NCBI GenBank assembly: GCA_904066235.2
Contig: CAJFCV020000002.1
Location: 5,084,001 to 5,148,000, forward strand
Origin: Bursaphelenchus xylophilus
Taxonomy: Eukaryota > Nematoda > Chromadorea > Rhabditida > Aphelenchoididae
Reading direction: 5' to 3'
DNA length: 64,000 bases
Shown: one piece after another, positions 40,545-53,100 of the stretch
Numbering within the stretch: position 1 is the first letter of the stretch
Layout of the letters: every line of letters starts with the position of its first letter
Notes under the pieces: model-generated
Told to the model about the DNA's origin: nothing
What the model saw: only the letters and a program-made list of their open reading frames with translations
Databases searched by the model: none
Translations under genes and position numbers: made by a program

Positions 40545-42902
40545 ATGGCGCACGGCGCCGTGATCGAGAATTTGAGCACCAAGAAGTTACTGATTATTCT
40601 CTCGGCATGCGCGGGACTTTTGGCAGTTTTTGTACTAATTGGAGCGTATTTTAGTAAGTTTTATATCTAAAACTAATAAAATAAAGTAAAAAATACCTAC
40701 AAGTGCTGGAGTACCGTTTTTCACAGTAAATATATTATTTTAGCTCCAAATCCCTCAACTTCGATGGAATTTTTGACAACAAAATGTTCGGATCCGACAG
40801 CTGGACGGAGTAAAGAATGGTTTTATGTTCGGCCCATGGTAAGTAATAAAGATTGACGTCAACTTACAATTTTACACTGAAACCAACCGATTTAGCACAA
40901 ACTTTTCTTGCGATTGAGATTCAAAATCTTTTCCATTTTTGGTTCCAAAAAATGCGTCATCATGACAACCTTTATGAAATTTATGGAAATTTTTTGTCGA
41001 ATGATTTTATGCGCTAAAATACGACTATTTTTAGAAATGCAACGTGATCGACGACCTCTCCTCGCACACTCTTCTCTCCTCAGATGTCCGTGACATTGTC
41101 TTTGTCGCTCAAATGCCTCATGCCAGAAATGGAGTCGAATTGGAATACTCCCGGTGGTTTCAGTTTCTCCTTGGTCTTCTGGAAGTCGATATCGCATACG
41201 ATGATGCTTATACAGTCCCGTCTTCTGCGAATTTTGAGTTGGAGGTTAGAATGGGATATAAGGAACATGGAGAAGATGAGTGGAATACGTTGTCCGAAGC
41301 AGTGATTCATAGGAATCTGGAGTGCGAAATTGATCAAGACAAGGTAAGATAATTCTGATTAATGTCGAGGTGATTCTGATCTTGTTTTCAGCGAGCAAAA
41401 GGACATTTATATAACTGCTCGACTATCGATTTGTTCGAATTGGGAGCCAATGTTTATCCCTCGTATCTGCTGAACATCCGAATTCCTGTGAACCAAACTT
41501 TATGTCGAATTAATCCGCAGGGTCCAAACTGTAAGATCGGGCTGATCCAGGACCTAAGGGTCATCGCAATCCATCAAAATGGAGGCTTTACTTTGATCTG
41601 GCTTTGGATGAAAACGTTAATTTGGCCGGTGGTTTGTGCAGCAACTTATTGGTACTTCAAGCGATTAAGTGGCATGAGAAGACCTCCAACACTTAATGAA
41701 AATTGTATTCTGGCATTGGGAGTTAGTATGGCCATTTTGGATTGTGAGTTAGACGTTTTTATTATCAGTGATACCTAAAGTTTTCATGTCAAATTTTATT
41801 TTTATTGATTTTAGTCCCGATCGAGTGGATTACCCTATATTCACAAGCTTGGTATCTGTTGTTGTTGAGTGACATCCGATTGGGATTGTTTTATACTGTT
41901 TTATTTTCCTTCTGGCTTGTTTTTACTGGAGAAAATATTGTTGATCAGAAGATTCACACCTTGGTAAGCAATATTTTTTTTATGTTTGAATACATCCTTT
42001 TTGGTGTTTATGAACTATTTTTAGTCCTCTTATTGGCGAAATTTGACCTCAGTGATTGTCACATCGACTTCTCTACTGCTCTACGATCTTTTCGAAAGGG
42101 GTCTTCAACTCAAGAATCCTTTCCACAGTATCTGGGCGTCTGAATTCGGTTCCGCATTGGCTACTCTCACTATATATTTGGCCGGTCTCTCTGCTCTTTT
42201 CTACTTTGGATTCCTCACTTTCAAAATGTCCAAAGCCTGGAGGGCAATTCAAAATAAAAGAGCGGAGTTATATCGATTAAAGGAATTAAATCGACTCAAA
42301 GTTCAAGGTGTCATCTACAGGTTCAAATTCTTGTTTTTGTTGACCTTGGCGTGTGCTGGGCTCACGATATTGAGTTATGTGATGAAACATGTAGGTTGCG
42401 CCCCAATGATTTTATTTTTACCTAATTTTTGCGTGTTAAAATGTAAATATTTATTGTTTTTTCTTCAGTATGGGGAAATGCAATTGCATGGAGATGAACA
42501 TGAACAGTCTTGGCTTAGCCGACCGACCTCGGCCTTCTTTACAGGCACTTTTGGCATGTGGAATATCTACGTTCTGATCCTTTTGGCCATGTATGCTCCG
42601 TCACACAAGGTGTACTCTGGCACGACAAGTAAGTTAATTACTTTAATTACGATTTTGCTTCTTTTTTTAGCCGAAGCTTGCGTAAAATTCTTTAAATGTT
42701 GTGTTACATTGGGGAAATTTTGCTAACAAATTGAAGTTTCATGAGTTTAAAATAACGCCTAAAATACTAGGAAATCTTCTGTAAATCCTTAAGCCCCTAA
42801 AGTCACACGATTTCAGCGTTAGAGGACGAGCAAGACGATCTCATTGATGCCCAGGTGGATTCGACGCCTCTGACAACATTCCTCAAACCGAGTACTGATT
42901 AA
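40545..42902 (+). CDS. mig-14: Wntless, Wnt cargo receptor
   Basis: Wntless binds lipid-modified Wnt proteins in the ER/Golgi, carries them to the surface and is recycled by retromer. Exons: 40545-40653, 40744-40838, 41035-41343, 41392-41743, 41815-41963, 42025-42390, 42469-42628, 42817-42902; 541 codons, the same length as human WLS. A signal-anchor (LLIILSACAGLLAVFVLIGAYF) precedes a luminal domain of about 190 residues with several Cys (KCNVIDDLS, YNCSTIDLF, INPQGPNCKIG). A bundle of seven further membrane segments follows from FTLIWLWMKTLIWPVVCAATYW to FGMWNIYVLILLAMYAP. The C-tail is short and acidic (LEDEQDDLIDAQVDSTP). All phases agree. The small peptide gene downstream is convergent. 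Confidence 0.94.
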
Positions 42903-43393
42903 TTACCGAGATTGTATGCTGTTTATGACCCTTGATTGGACATTGAGGACATTAGACGACGTTTGCAGATGTCTCAAGAGTCTATTGAGGTGGATGTTTG
43001 GGTAATTGAGGGTGCATTAAAACGTTGTTAGGGTTACGGTAGTTTGAGTAAAGGTTGAAAGTTTACAGTGTTAGGTTTGGGAATTACTATATGTAGTGTG
43101 CAGAACCAGAAAATGTTTTTGGAATGTTGAAAAAATTATAATTTTTTTGAAAGATTTAAAAATTTGCATAATTTGGGCAGACCAATCTGGCTGGGATTAC
43201 TGTAACCTCAAGTTGTTTTTTCATCCAAATCTCTCTCCAAATTGTATTTATTCCAATTTTTATTTCGCATCTCTGCAAATCATCCTGTTTACAACTTTTT
43301 TTCCTGTTTTTATTTACTTCTAGACATACAGTAAGCCACTTTCCATGTGGACATTCAGAATAATATTCCCAGCTTTAAAATAAATAATTTTAC
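42903..43393. other. Convergent 3' region, mig-14 / peptide gene
   Basis: 490 bp, AT-rich, presumably the two 3' UTRs. No gene is visible. Confidence 0.45.
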
Positions 43394-44422
43394 TCAGATC
43401 TCATGGAATCTATTAAATCGAGCTCGAACTTTCTGTGCCGATCGGTCCAAACCTTCCACGAGGTCTTCCAAATTGACAATCAGAGCATATCTGGGGCGGG
43501 TTGGAGTGGGACTGGACCGTTTGCCAAGCCCAATCCCGGCCAAAGTGTCGATATTAAACATCTCGTCCGAATATCCGAGGTTATCCTGAAAAGAACCGAC
43601 TTAATTTTTTTGGGAATTGCGGATTAGAGCTAATCAAATTGCAGAGGATTGTTTAAGATTACGCAAATTGCAGATCTGCACATTTCTAAAATTTCTAATT
43701 TCTAAGGCTTCTTTTTATTAATTTTTTATTTTCCACGCGTTGGAAATTTGCTCAAAAATTTATAGTAATTGAATAGTAAATCGTCTAACTTGAAACTCGA
43801 GGTAATTTAAATATTCAAATTCAAGGATGTTTTCGGTAATTGGACAATTTATATGATATTTATACATGGTAATTTGGTTGATGACGAATATTTTATGTAT
43901 TTTTGGGATCACTTCTTACGTATTGAAAATGAATATTCAAACAAATTTGGGTAAACATGACATGTTCGCAACAGGATTCTGGCATCCGAAATCTGATCCT
44001 GCTCGAAAAATGTTTCGGAATCGAGAAGAAAGATCATATCTTTCAAAAAAAAAACTCGTTTACAATAAAGATACAATATTTTTTACGTTACAAAATTTTT
44101 AAAGTAGTCTATGATTCTAAAACACTTGAATTTATCCCCCTACTCCATCTAGTACAATATAATTTTTGATTTTTTGTACCGAAACAAAGATCTAACATTG
44201 TAAGAGAATATTTTTATCATGATTTAGACAGAGATCAAGCCCAAGCTCTCTTACCTTTTTGATTTCCATCTTTGCTTGTCGTTTATGCAGCACATTACTT
44301 GGAATTATCTCCTAAAATAAGAATGATTACAATTGTTATTCCAAGTTATTCAAGCAGTAAGATCAACTTACCGCCGAAGCGAGTACTGTAAGTAGAAGTA
44401 GGTTTACATAGATCCCCAACAT
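43394..44422 (-). CDS. Candidate neuropeptide precursor (amidated -GIGL peptide)
   Basis: A 99-codon secreted precursor. Exons: 44372-44422, 44255-44311, 43394-43585, all phase 0. Exon 1 is exactly a signal peptide, MLGIYVNLLLLTVLASA, with a good cleavage site at its end. EIIPSNVLH-KR follows, then QAKMEI-KK, then DNLGYSDEMFNIDTLAGIGL ending in GKR, the signal for dibasic cleavage and C-terminal amidation. The remainder (SSPTPTRPRYAL...RARFNRFHEI) would be a linker or C-peptide. The core IDTLAGIGL recalls nematode orcokinin-like NLP-15 peptides (FDSLAGSGF), but here it is single-copy and amidated. Intron 2 is long (669 bp), so a missed exon is possible. I do not recognise an exact orthologue. 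Confidence 0.7.
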
Positions 44423-47152
44423 GCTTTCCGTCCGAATGTCGCCCAATTCCCTCCACTAAAATCTCTAAAATACCTTGGGCAAAAAGGGGCGGGGCCAACT
44501 CGAGGATTACTAAAAAGAAACCAAAAAAAAGTAACAAATGCGCAATAACTGTCTAAGGTTTCAATATTTACGCCCCGTAATCCGACAGATCAACAAAAAA
44601 TGGGAGAAAAAACAATAATCGTCACAAACATGGGTTACTGTAACATGAAAAGTGTAACATAAGGGAGAAAACATGCAGATTACACGCATCTACGTGTAAT
44701 CTGGAGCTGCTGGATGAACCGAGGATTCTGCGAAAGATGGATGATACCATGGTAGAGTCAACAAAGAAACTTTTTGGGGTAAGCGAGTAGGTAGGTAGTG
44801 TGATATAAATGTGTGAATGTCAAGGAAATTTGGTAAGGTAAGAATAACATCACTTTTTTATGTGAGAGGGGTTCAGAAAACTGAAAAAAATGTCAGGATA
44901 ATGAGTCTTTATGACAAATGTTTTGCAAAAATGTGCTTTTTCAAAAAGTTTTTAAAAACTGCTGATTTTTTATTGCACAACTTAAGGTATTTTTTTATCA
45001 AGCTAGGGTCTCCAGTTTTAAGACTATTGTAACAAGAAGAAATCTTTGTTCTTCTGAATAAATTTTGAATGTTTACAAAATACCGCAGACAAGGAAACGA
45101 AATTAAAAAATTCGAATTTCACATGTCCATGAATATTCAAAAAACACCTCAAACTCTTAACCAGTAACCAAAACGAGCTCTTAAGCAGCAACACACTCTC
45201 GAGCGTGCCTTTGAAGCTCTTATATCAACAATATTGCACGAGTACTTGAGATCACAAACGTTGCACTTATCTCCGCAAATGTGCCTACAAATTGAATGTA
45301 GTTTTGTGAATGCCATGAACGTACTGTATTCGAAGGTTCATTTCTTTTGTCAGAGATTGAAATGAGACGCTTTGGAGGACGTGTTAAACAAAATATTATC
45401 ATTAGCGGGGAGACTTTAAAATGATTCCTCTCCACTTCTACACTTTGGAATGTAAACTGAGATTTGTAATATGTTTCGAGTTCCAATGTTTTTTTTTGAC
45501 ACCAAATGCGCATTGTAATTTGAGCAAGAATTTTTTTGTCGTGAAATTGTCTCTGGACGTACATATTGTTGTTGTTGGTTTACATTTGATCGCCTCTGAA
45601 GTTTTCAATGGGGAGAAATGTCAGACTCTCTCCTTTTGTGGAATTGGGAATCATAGCACTCATTTTTTTCTGCATTTATGAGTGTCGGGAAACAGTGCTG
45701 GTACAGTACGTTTCACACAAGAGCGCAAAAGGCATAAGGGTTTTCTAAAAAATTGGTATGCGTTGTCTCTCTATGCTACAAATCAATTGCAAAAAAATCT
45801 TGTTGTCAATCTGCGAAACCTGTAAACTCAGCGATGGATGAATTAATCTTGTGCGGATATAGTTTCCATAGCCAATAGTTGTGAAGCCTAGAATGAGAGT
45901 CAAATATCATATAAGTGGCTTACGAGTAATTGAACATTTGCCCGAAAAGTGGATTTGCAAAAAAACTTCACAAATGGCTAGCCATTCCAAACTTTTGGCT
46001 AGCTGTGTTTAGGAAGAGATGCAACGACCGTTCCATTGGCTAGACAGGGGATCTTAACGTTGGCTCTGAAAACTGGAGCTGCCCAAATTAAAAGTAACAA
46101 AGCGTTGGTTCCGTCCGAATTGAAAAGATTGCAATTGCCTTATATTTTAATGACTTGCAAACAGAAATGTATAAAAATGTGTGATAAATAACACACATGA
46201 TACCCTGTCCGTTACAAGGTAGGATCCATTTTTTGATGCAGCCGTAATCACTTTTTAGAAGATCTTCTATACCATAGCAATCTCATTGAAATACGTTTCT
46301 CCATTAATTAGCACGATGTCTCCAAGTTTTCACGTTTTCTCTCGCCAATCAAGATTAATGACGTCGTTCGGAACTGATGACAAGACCACCTCTTTGATGC
46401 CTACATTAAACATAAAATTGGCAGAAAAAGACTCAAATAAGCAGAAAAGTAGCAGTCTGGCCGTTCATTAATCCATATAATAGCCATTAATTTAGGGAGA
46501 AAAGAGCTGAGATCAGACAAAACACGAGTGTTTCTCCTCAAATACACCCCTGTTCCTGCTAAGGATTAATTTTCCAGCAGCAGGAAGTCTTAGATGCTCT
46601 CGTCGACGATGAAAAAGTAATGCGAAGTACTCTTAAATCGGCCAAGAATACTTTTTTTAATTGAAACTAAGTGGATTGGGCTGTCTAAACCACGGAATCC
46701 GTCGATTCGCACCTTATTTTACATATTTCTGCAGTCCTAATCCCCCCATTTAAATGATGTTTTAATCCCCTGAGGCGTCTGTCATCGATCAGTTCAAATA
46801 AATCTTTATTACACATTTGTGACGTAGATGTAACAGATATCATAGAGACGGTGGGAGAGACCTTCCGGCGCGAGATATTAACCGATATTAATCATCCGGA
46901 CACTTATCACATAAAATCTGCAAAAGGAAATCAAACTATAATCGAATTACTAGTTAGAGGACTACGGCAACAACTTCGCGAAAGCCCACCGCAGAACCAT
47001 GCATATGCAGTACTCTTTGAGAAGTTCTGAACAACCATTTTTGGAACAATTTTACTCAGATATGCGGCTGACAAGGATCAGCGGAAAATAAATAATAAAT
47101 ATTACAAAAGAAGACCGTATGACAATAAGAGACATGTTGAAGGACCTCTGCT
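44423..47152. other. Intergenic region upstream of the peptide gene
   Basis: 2.7 kb. It holds short frames only, with no family features, and is AT-rich throughout. It likely includes the peptide gene promoter (near 44423-44800) and the ptb-1 3' UTR at the right end. Confidence 0.4.
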
Positions 47153-50100
47153 CTACAAGCGAAGCCCCTTCTTTGAGAAGGAGACCCGCAGATGGGCGTT
47201 GTCCGCCAGTTTGAAGTTGTGCATGATCACCAGGGCCTGGATCGCGGTTTCCACGTCTTCCAGCTGGACTAGCGCCATCTTGTGATCACGTCTAAAAGAT
47301 TCATTGTTTATTCTGCTGATTTAACCTCTATTTTCCAAAAAAAATTTGCCTTTTAGAACTAAATGGCCAAAATGTTTTTCCAATAACTTTTGTGACATTT
47401 CGTCAAAACTTTTTAAAATAAAAAAATCTCAAGAAAAATCAACAAGGGAATGTTTGCGAAGTCTGATTAGCAACTTACTGGAAGAATTGGAAGTCCTTGA
47501 CTTGGAACCCGTTCTCCTCGAAGGCCCCTTTCAAGAACTCAAGTGTAATATTGGGAGGGATATTTGAGAGATGTAGAGTGGAGCTGGGTGGGTAGATGTT
47601 CATGTAATTCTTACTTCCTGGCTTCTTAAAGCGATGCAATGGGGAATTCGTGTAATCTCGGGTTAAACCGACGTCAGGTTGACCTATAATTTATATTATA
47701 CTTGGAATTTACTCTAGTTATTATTATTAAATGTAAAAAATCCAAGGAATACTATGATAAACATAAAGTGATTACCTTCTTTAGGCATTTGGACATTAGT
47801 GTGCTTGGAAGAAGCGACCCTGATGACCTTGTCGTGCCATTTGGCCTTGTCGAGATGTTGGATCGCTGAAAGTTCAATATGTTCAGCCATAATTACGTGT
47901 TTTGCCGCTCTCACTGTAATTCTGACTTACCCAGCTGTGCCTGCTGACATTCCGCATACTGTACGAGGGCGTTGTCCTTCTTGTTGAAAAGTATTTTCAC
48001 CCTTTGGACATCACCATAGACCCCTGGAAAAGATGCCAAGAGTAAGCAAAGAGTGGGGCAATAAATGTGCTCGGGACTACAGTATCCACAGTAGAATCCA
48101 CACGAAAATTAAAAACGAAAAAACTCAGGATAGGACCTGACATTACAGTAGTGTGTAAATGTTACAGTACTCCCGGGTTTCGAGTCGGTTGTAAAAAAAA
48201 GAAGTTAAAGCCACATACCGAAAAGTGTGAAGAGCGCATCGGGCGTTACCTTCTGAAAACAACGAAAGAGCGATAGAATTGAAATAACACGATCGTCGTA
48301 AATGGGGCTCGACCTTGTGGAAGAGGCAACGTGCGTATTTCAGAAGTTAATTCTTCGTATTTTAGAGGCGAATCAACCGTATTTTAGGGTTAAAAGATGG
48401 GGTTTGGAATTAGAAAAGGGTCCTCTTCCACAATGCCGAAAAATAAAGGATTGGAAGAGAGAGAAATTACAGTAACAAAGCTTCATTCTCAGAAGTTTCT
48501 TACAACAGACGGTCGGCTATAAGGCCTACGGGGAATAGCGGAGCTTTCCTACCGAAAAACAAAAAATAAGGGGGCAAAGTAGAGTATTACAAATCAAAAG
48601 CAAATTCGAATCAAGAGAGCTATAAAATCACACTATGATTTTTTTTGCAAAATTCCAATATTCCTTTGCCAAAAACAGAATTATTATGCAGTATTATTTT
48701 TTGCAAAGCCAAAAGATTTAACACAAACATTACAGTAATGTTTGATAAAATTACAGTATGTTTTGTCGTAAAATTTTACATTATCCCTGACCATGAAATA
48801 ACAGGATATTTGGTCGTAGAATTAGCATACCCCATTTCGTAGGATCACAGTACCCTTATAAAGCCTTACAACCGACTGCCGTAAAAACGAATGGAGGAAG
48901 AAGAGAGAAGAATAACTGGGCCTACTACTCACCTTGTGATCCAGATTGGACACCAACACAACCGGGGTTGTATTCAAAAGGGATCCCAGTTGTTGTTGCA
49001 ACAAGGTTTGGGCAGTAACATTGAGAGAAGGCGACGCCATTCCGTTCGTTCCATTGGTTGCCGCCATTAAAGCCGCAATATTTGTGCCCAAACCCCCGGC
49101 CAAAACATTCTGCTGACTGTAGAGATTGGCTACGGAATTGGCTGGATTCCCCGCGAAGGGAAGAAGGGAGGGAACGACTAGCGAGTTCTGGGCTAAAAAA
49201 GATTTTTTTATTCTAGTCCGTAAAATTTATAATTCATTTTTAGGCTTCATAAGAGAGAAATTAGACCATATAAGACTTTAAAAGTGCAGTTGCAACAATT
49301 TACCTAAACTCAGTTGCTGCTCCAACGACAGCTCGCCCGGAGGCAACAGAGGATTTGTGTAATCCCGGCTCTTATCATTGTTGTATTTCACATTCAGCGT
49401 AGCCAGTTTACTGTAGTCAATGCGGAGATTGCAACAATTATTGAAGATGTTTTGTCCGTCCAAGGTGCTCTTGGCATTCTGGGCCGAATTGGCCTCAGAG
49501 AATTGGATTAAAGCTTGGAAAGTGTCTAAATTAATACAATAACACAGTAGGCGGAAGGACTTACGGTTTTTGGAGAATGTAATTATGCGTAGAACCTTGC
49601 CGTAGCGAGAGAAAATCTGTAAACAGTTGAGTTAATTGCGTAAAAAAAGGTTTACTGTAATTGAGGTTACAGTAAGATTTTTTGGTCTAAAACTTGATGA
49701 TATTCCAGCAGAATTGATTGCCATGGCTCGCACTTACAGAATAGAGAATATCCAAAGTAACCGGGCAGATCATATTGTCCACAATGACCCTCAACACCGA
49801 GTTTGGTTGTTGCTGGGTGCCAGTGGATATGTCTAGCTGAGAGGCCGAGGCTGGAGTAGCCGAACCTCGGGAAGTTGAGCCGAGGGCATTCGAGTTCTGA
49901 CCCGTGGGTGTCGTGGCACCACCCAAAACCAGTAGATTCGACTGAAAATTCAATATTATTATATTGTACTAGACTTAGACTAGATTAATATTTTTTGATG
50001 GTTTTTGTTGCAGTAATCAGACTATTTTACAAAAATCCTCTAAAAAAGTTTGATCCCGAGACCTTTTGCATTTGCTCGTTCTGTTTCCCGTTGAGAATAT

Positions 50101-53100
50101 TCTGCATGACCATTTGCTGTTGATCACATTGGGTCATGGCAACATTATTCTGGATCAGCGGTCTCAGCGGGGCACTAGCAGCCATCAGCAGGTTGGTCGG
50201 GCCGAAAGTCGAGGCCACCGGCGCCGCCAGACGAAGACGTTTCGCGTTCAACGACTCGTAATAGGCGAGGTTGTTCTGCTGGGACTGGAGCAGCTGCTGG
50301 ACGGACTGGAACTGCTGGAACGCCTGGAAGGGCGAGGGAACGGGCTGCGTGGTGACCGAGTTGGTGGCCGCGGCAGCGGCGGCGGCGGCCAACGCCAACT
50401 GACTGGACTGGTCGACGATGGGGGCGCCGGTGAGTTCGGGCGAGTGGGCGCGCTTCACGCTCAGTTTGGGGGCGGGCGCGGCCGACGGATTCGCGGCCCC
50501 AAGCTGCACGGCGGCCGTCGCAGCGGCGGCTTGAGCGGCACAACAGTTTGCCGCGACCGTCTTGACTGTGCTGGCACGGCCTTTCCACGCGAGGAAGAGC
50601 CGTTGCGGAGCTGGGAGATTACGGTACACTCAGGCGACCATCAAACTAGCCTAATATGGTGTTGGATGGCGGATGTTGTGGTAAGTGGCTTCGTTAGGAG
50701 CTCAACTCGATGCAAATCTCGTACAAGTTGACTAAAGTCAACAAATCCACTGATCTGGAGAGGAAATGTGTAACAATACTGCCCAAGAGATCACGAGTAA
50801 AGCGATAATAATATTTAAACGACCTTCGAACCGTTCGGATTGAGTGAAAATCGGAGAAATGATCTGGCAAAAAGAGAGCGTCGGGACACTGAGAACAGGC
50901 CTCGGAATACAAAACAAAGCACAATAAGGCGAAGAAGAAGGGGACTGTGCTCGGAAAAGGGGCTCTGAATAAGGGACCGATCGATCGAATGGACTTCCAG
51001 GCCGCTTCTCTGGCCACATCTGGACGCCGCGAGAGAGCGGTGATCAGGGGAATGGCGGTCCTTGGCCGTGTTACTTGGCCCACTTAAGAATTACTTGCAG
51101 AAAACGGCCGAATGTTAAATTCTCGGTCCCCCGAAATCCCCTGCAATTACATGAGGGCGGATTCCGGTCGATTTCGGCGACGCCTTTTTGTGGCCGAGCC
51201 CGGCGGGCGTAATCGGCACGAAAGCCCAAATTCGGGCAATTACTCTCCTGTCCGCTCACCTAATTAAAACAAAAGCAGGCCGGCCCTGTAATCAGCCCGA
51301 GGGCATCGGAAATGAGAGTGCGCGAGAGCCGGGGCCCGCTACCTCGGCCGCCCGCTCTTTTCGGGGAGGAATTTCATGGCCCGCCGTGCCAGCGAATGAG
51401 CTCTTTACTCGCCCCCCCCTCTTTCGGCCCTTAGGGTTTGCTGGGGTGGTAGTGGCCGGGGAAAGCGTGCACAGTCCAGATTAACAATTTCCTTAATTCT
51501 TGCCGGCCTGGCGGTTCGCGGTCCAAATTAACCTGACTTTGATGAAATTAACTCCGCCGGGAAATGCGGAGGGGTGTCAAGTGTGGGAATAATCTTGACA
51601 AAAACAGGTTACTATTCCAGATACTATTCCAGTAAATAAGAAATTACTCGGCGAGACCAGAATTAGTTAACCACCAAAACAGCTGCTCGTCCTAATTATC
51701 CGAGGGAAATGCCGGGTTCAAGTATCATTTTGGATGTAACACAGAACTTGCAAAAAGTAGTGCAAAGGTAGACCGAGAGTAAAGCAGCCCCTGGGGGGTT
51801 TGTTTTATTCAAAAAGGAGCTTCTCCATGGTTCCCTCACTCCATGATAAAAATATTACAAAAGAGGGAAAGAATAAGTGTTGTCAGTCTACCCTACCCTG
51901 CGCCTTCCTCCCCGTGGAATCGCTGCCTCTCCCAGCTCACGTTACTCTTTTTACCTCGCACCCGTCAAAAGTTCAAAACCCCCGGCGACAAAAGATCTCG
52001 ACATAAGCGACAAAAAGGGGGCACAACATTTTCCTCAAGGTCACCGACCACCACAGGGCATATCAATCGGTTGTGAGGGAGAAGATCCGAACGAAGCCGA
52101 CGGGATTTGAATAACAATATTGGGGAGGGGACTCCAACAACTTAAGCTTCGATACAAAAATATTTTCAAATTTGTATTTTTTTTTGCGATTTGAAATAAA
52201 TTGTCAGCTTAATCAGTTTGTGAACTTGTAGATTTGTAATGGAGATTAAAACAGTACAGGGTGCGGCAATTTTTCGGCCGGATTTTAATTGGCCATAACT
52301 TGTTTAGTTTTTGGGCAAATGTTAAAATTCTTTTTTTCCCTGAATCCATAGACAACCCCATTTTGTTTAATACCAAATATGTTATACCCGTTCATTATAA
52401 TACAGTAAAAACTCAAGACAAAGAAAAAGCTCTAATTTTCACAGCTGACAATGGAATTACCCCTAGTGCGACTCTCAGATTTTCTTTAAATTTTGCACAT
52501 GGGCCGAACATAGGCCACACATCAATTCCTGAAAGTTTCAGCCCGCACCTTTCAGGGGCGTCCAAGATATTCAACGATTCTTTGCGGTCAGGAGGGCACA
52601 TGAGTGGTCACACAGAAAAACTTTTTGGCTATATCATCGCTAGTTTTGTGCGGAAGCTGATTTTTTGTGGAAACGGTATTCTCCATGGCATGAACAAGCA
52701 TGAAACTTTTTACGACAAAATTCGTAAAAAAAGTCATTTTTTCTGGCGATTTTCACACACGCCCAGAAAGCAGAGAAAACGACCGAAAGGCCAATAACTA
52801 TGAACTAGATCCCTGTATATATAACATATTTGGTATTAAATAAAATGGGGTTGTCTGAGGATTCAGGGAAAAAAAGAATTTTAACATTCGGATAAAAACT
52901 AAAAAAGTTATAGCCAATTCAAATCCGGCCGAAAAATTGCCGCACCCTGTATACATTTACAACTCAAAAAAAATTTTTTGGATTTTAACAATTTTTCAGG
53001 CTCTTCATGAAAAGCATTTGGCCATTCTTATGGTCATAATGACTTATTTCTCAGTTTTTTTTCGAGATCTCCCTAAAAATCTTATTTTACCCCGTTGTTT

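Noticed and set aside
45220..45564. 114-codon minus frame upstream of the peptide gene
   Set aside because: AT-rich, no start context, no motifs, no plausible splice partners.
50066..50731. 221-codon plus frame opposite a PTB exon
   Set aside because: Antisense shadow of the Ala/Gln-rich PTB linker exon, whose minus-strand frame joins in phase with RRM exons.
52261..52797. 178-codon plus-strand open frame over the MITE
   Set aside because: It begins in the terminal inverted repeat, shows no domain, and no part resembles a transposase. Long frames arise by chance in such elements.
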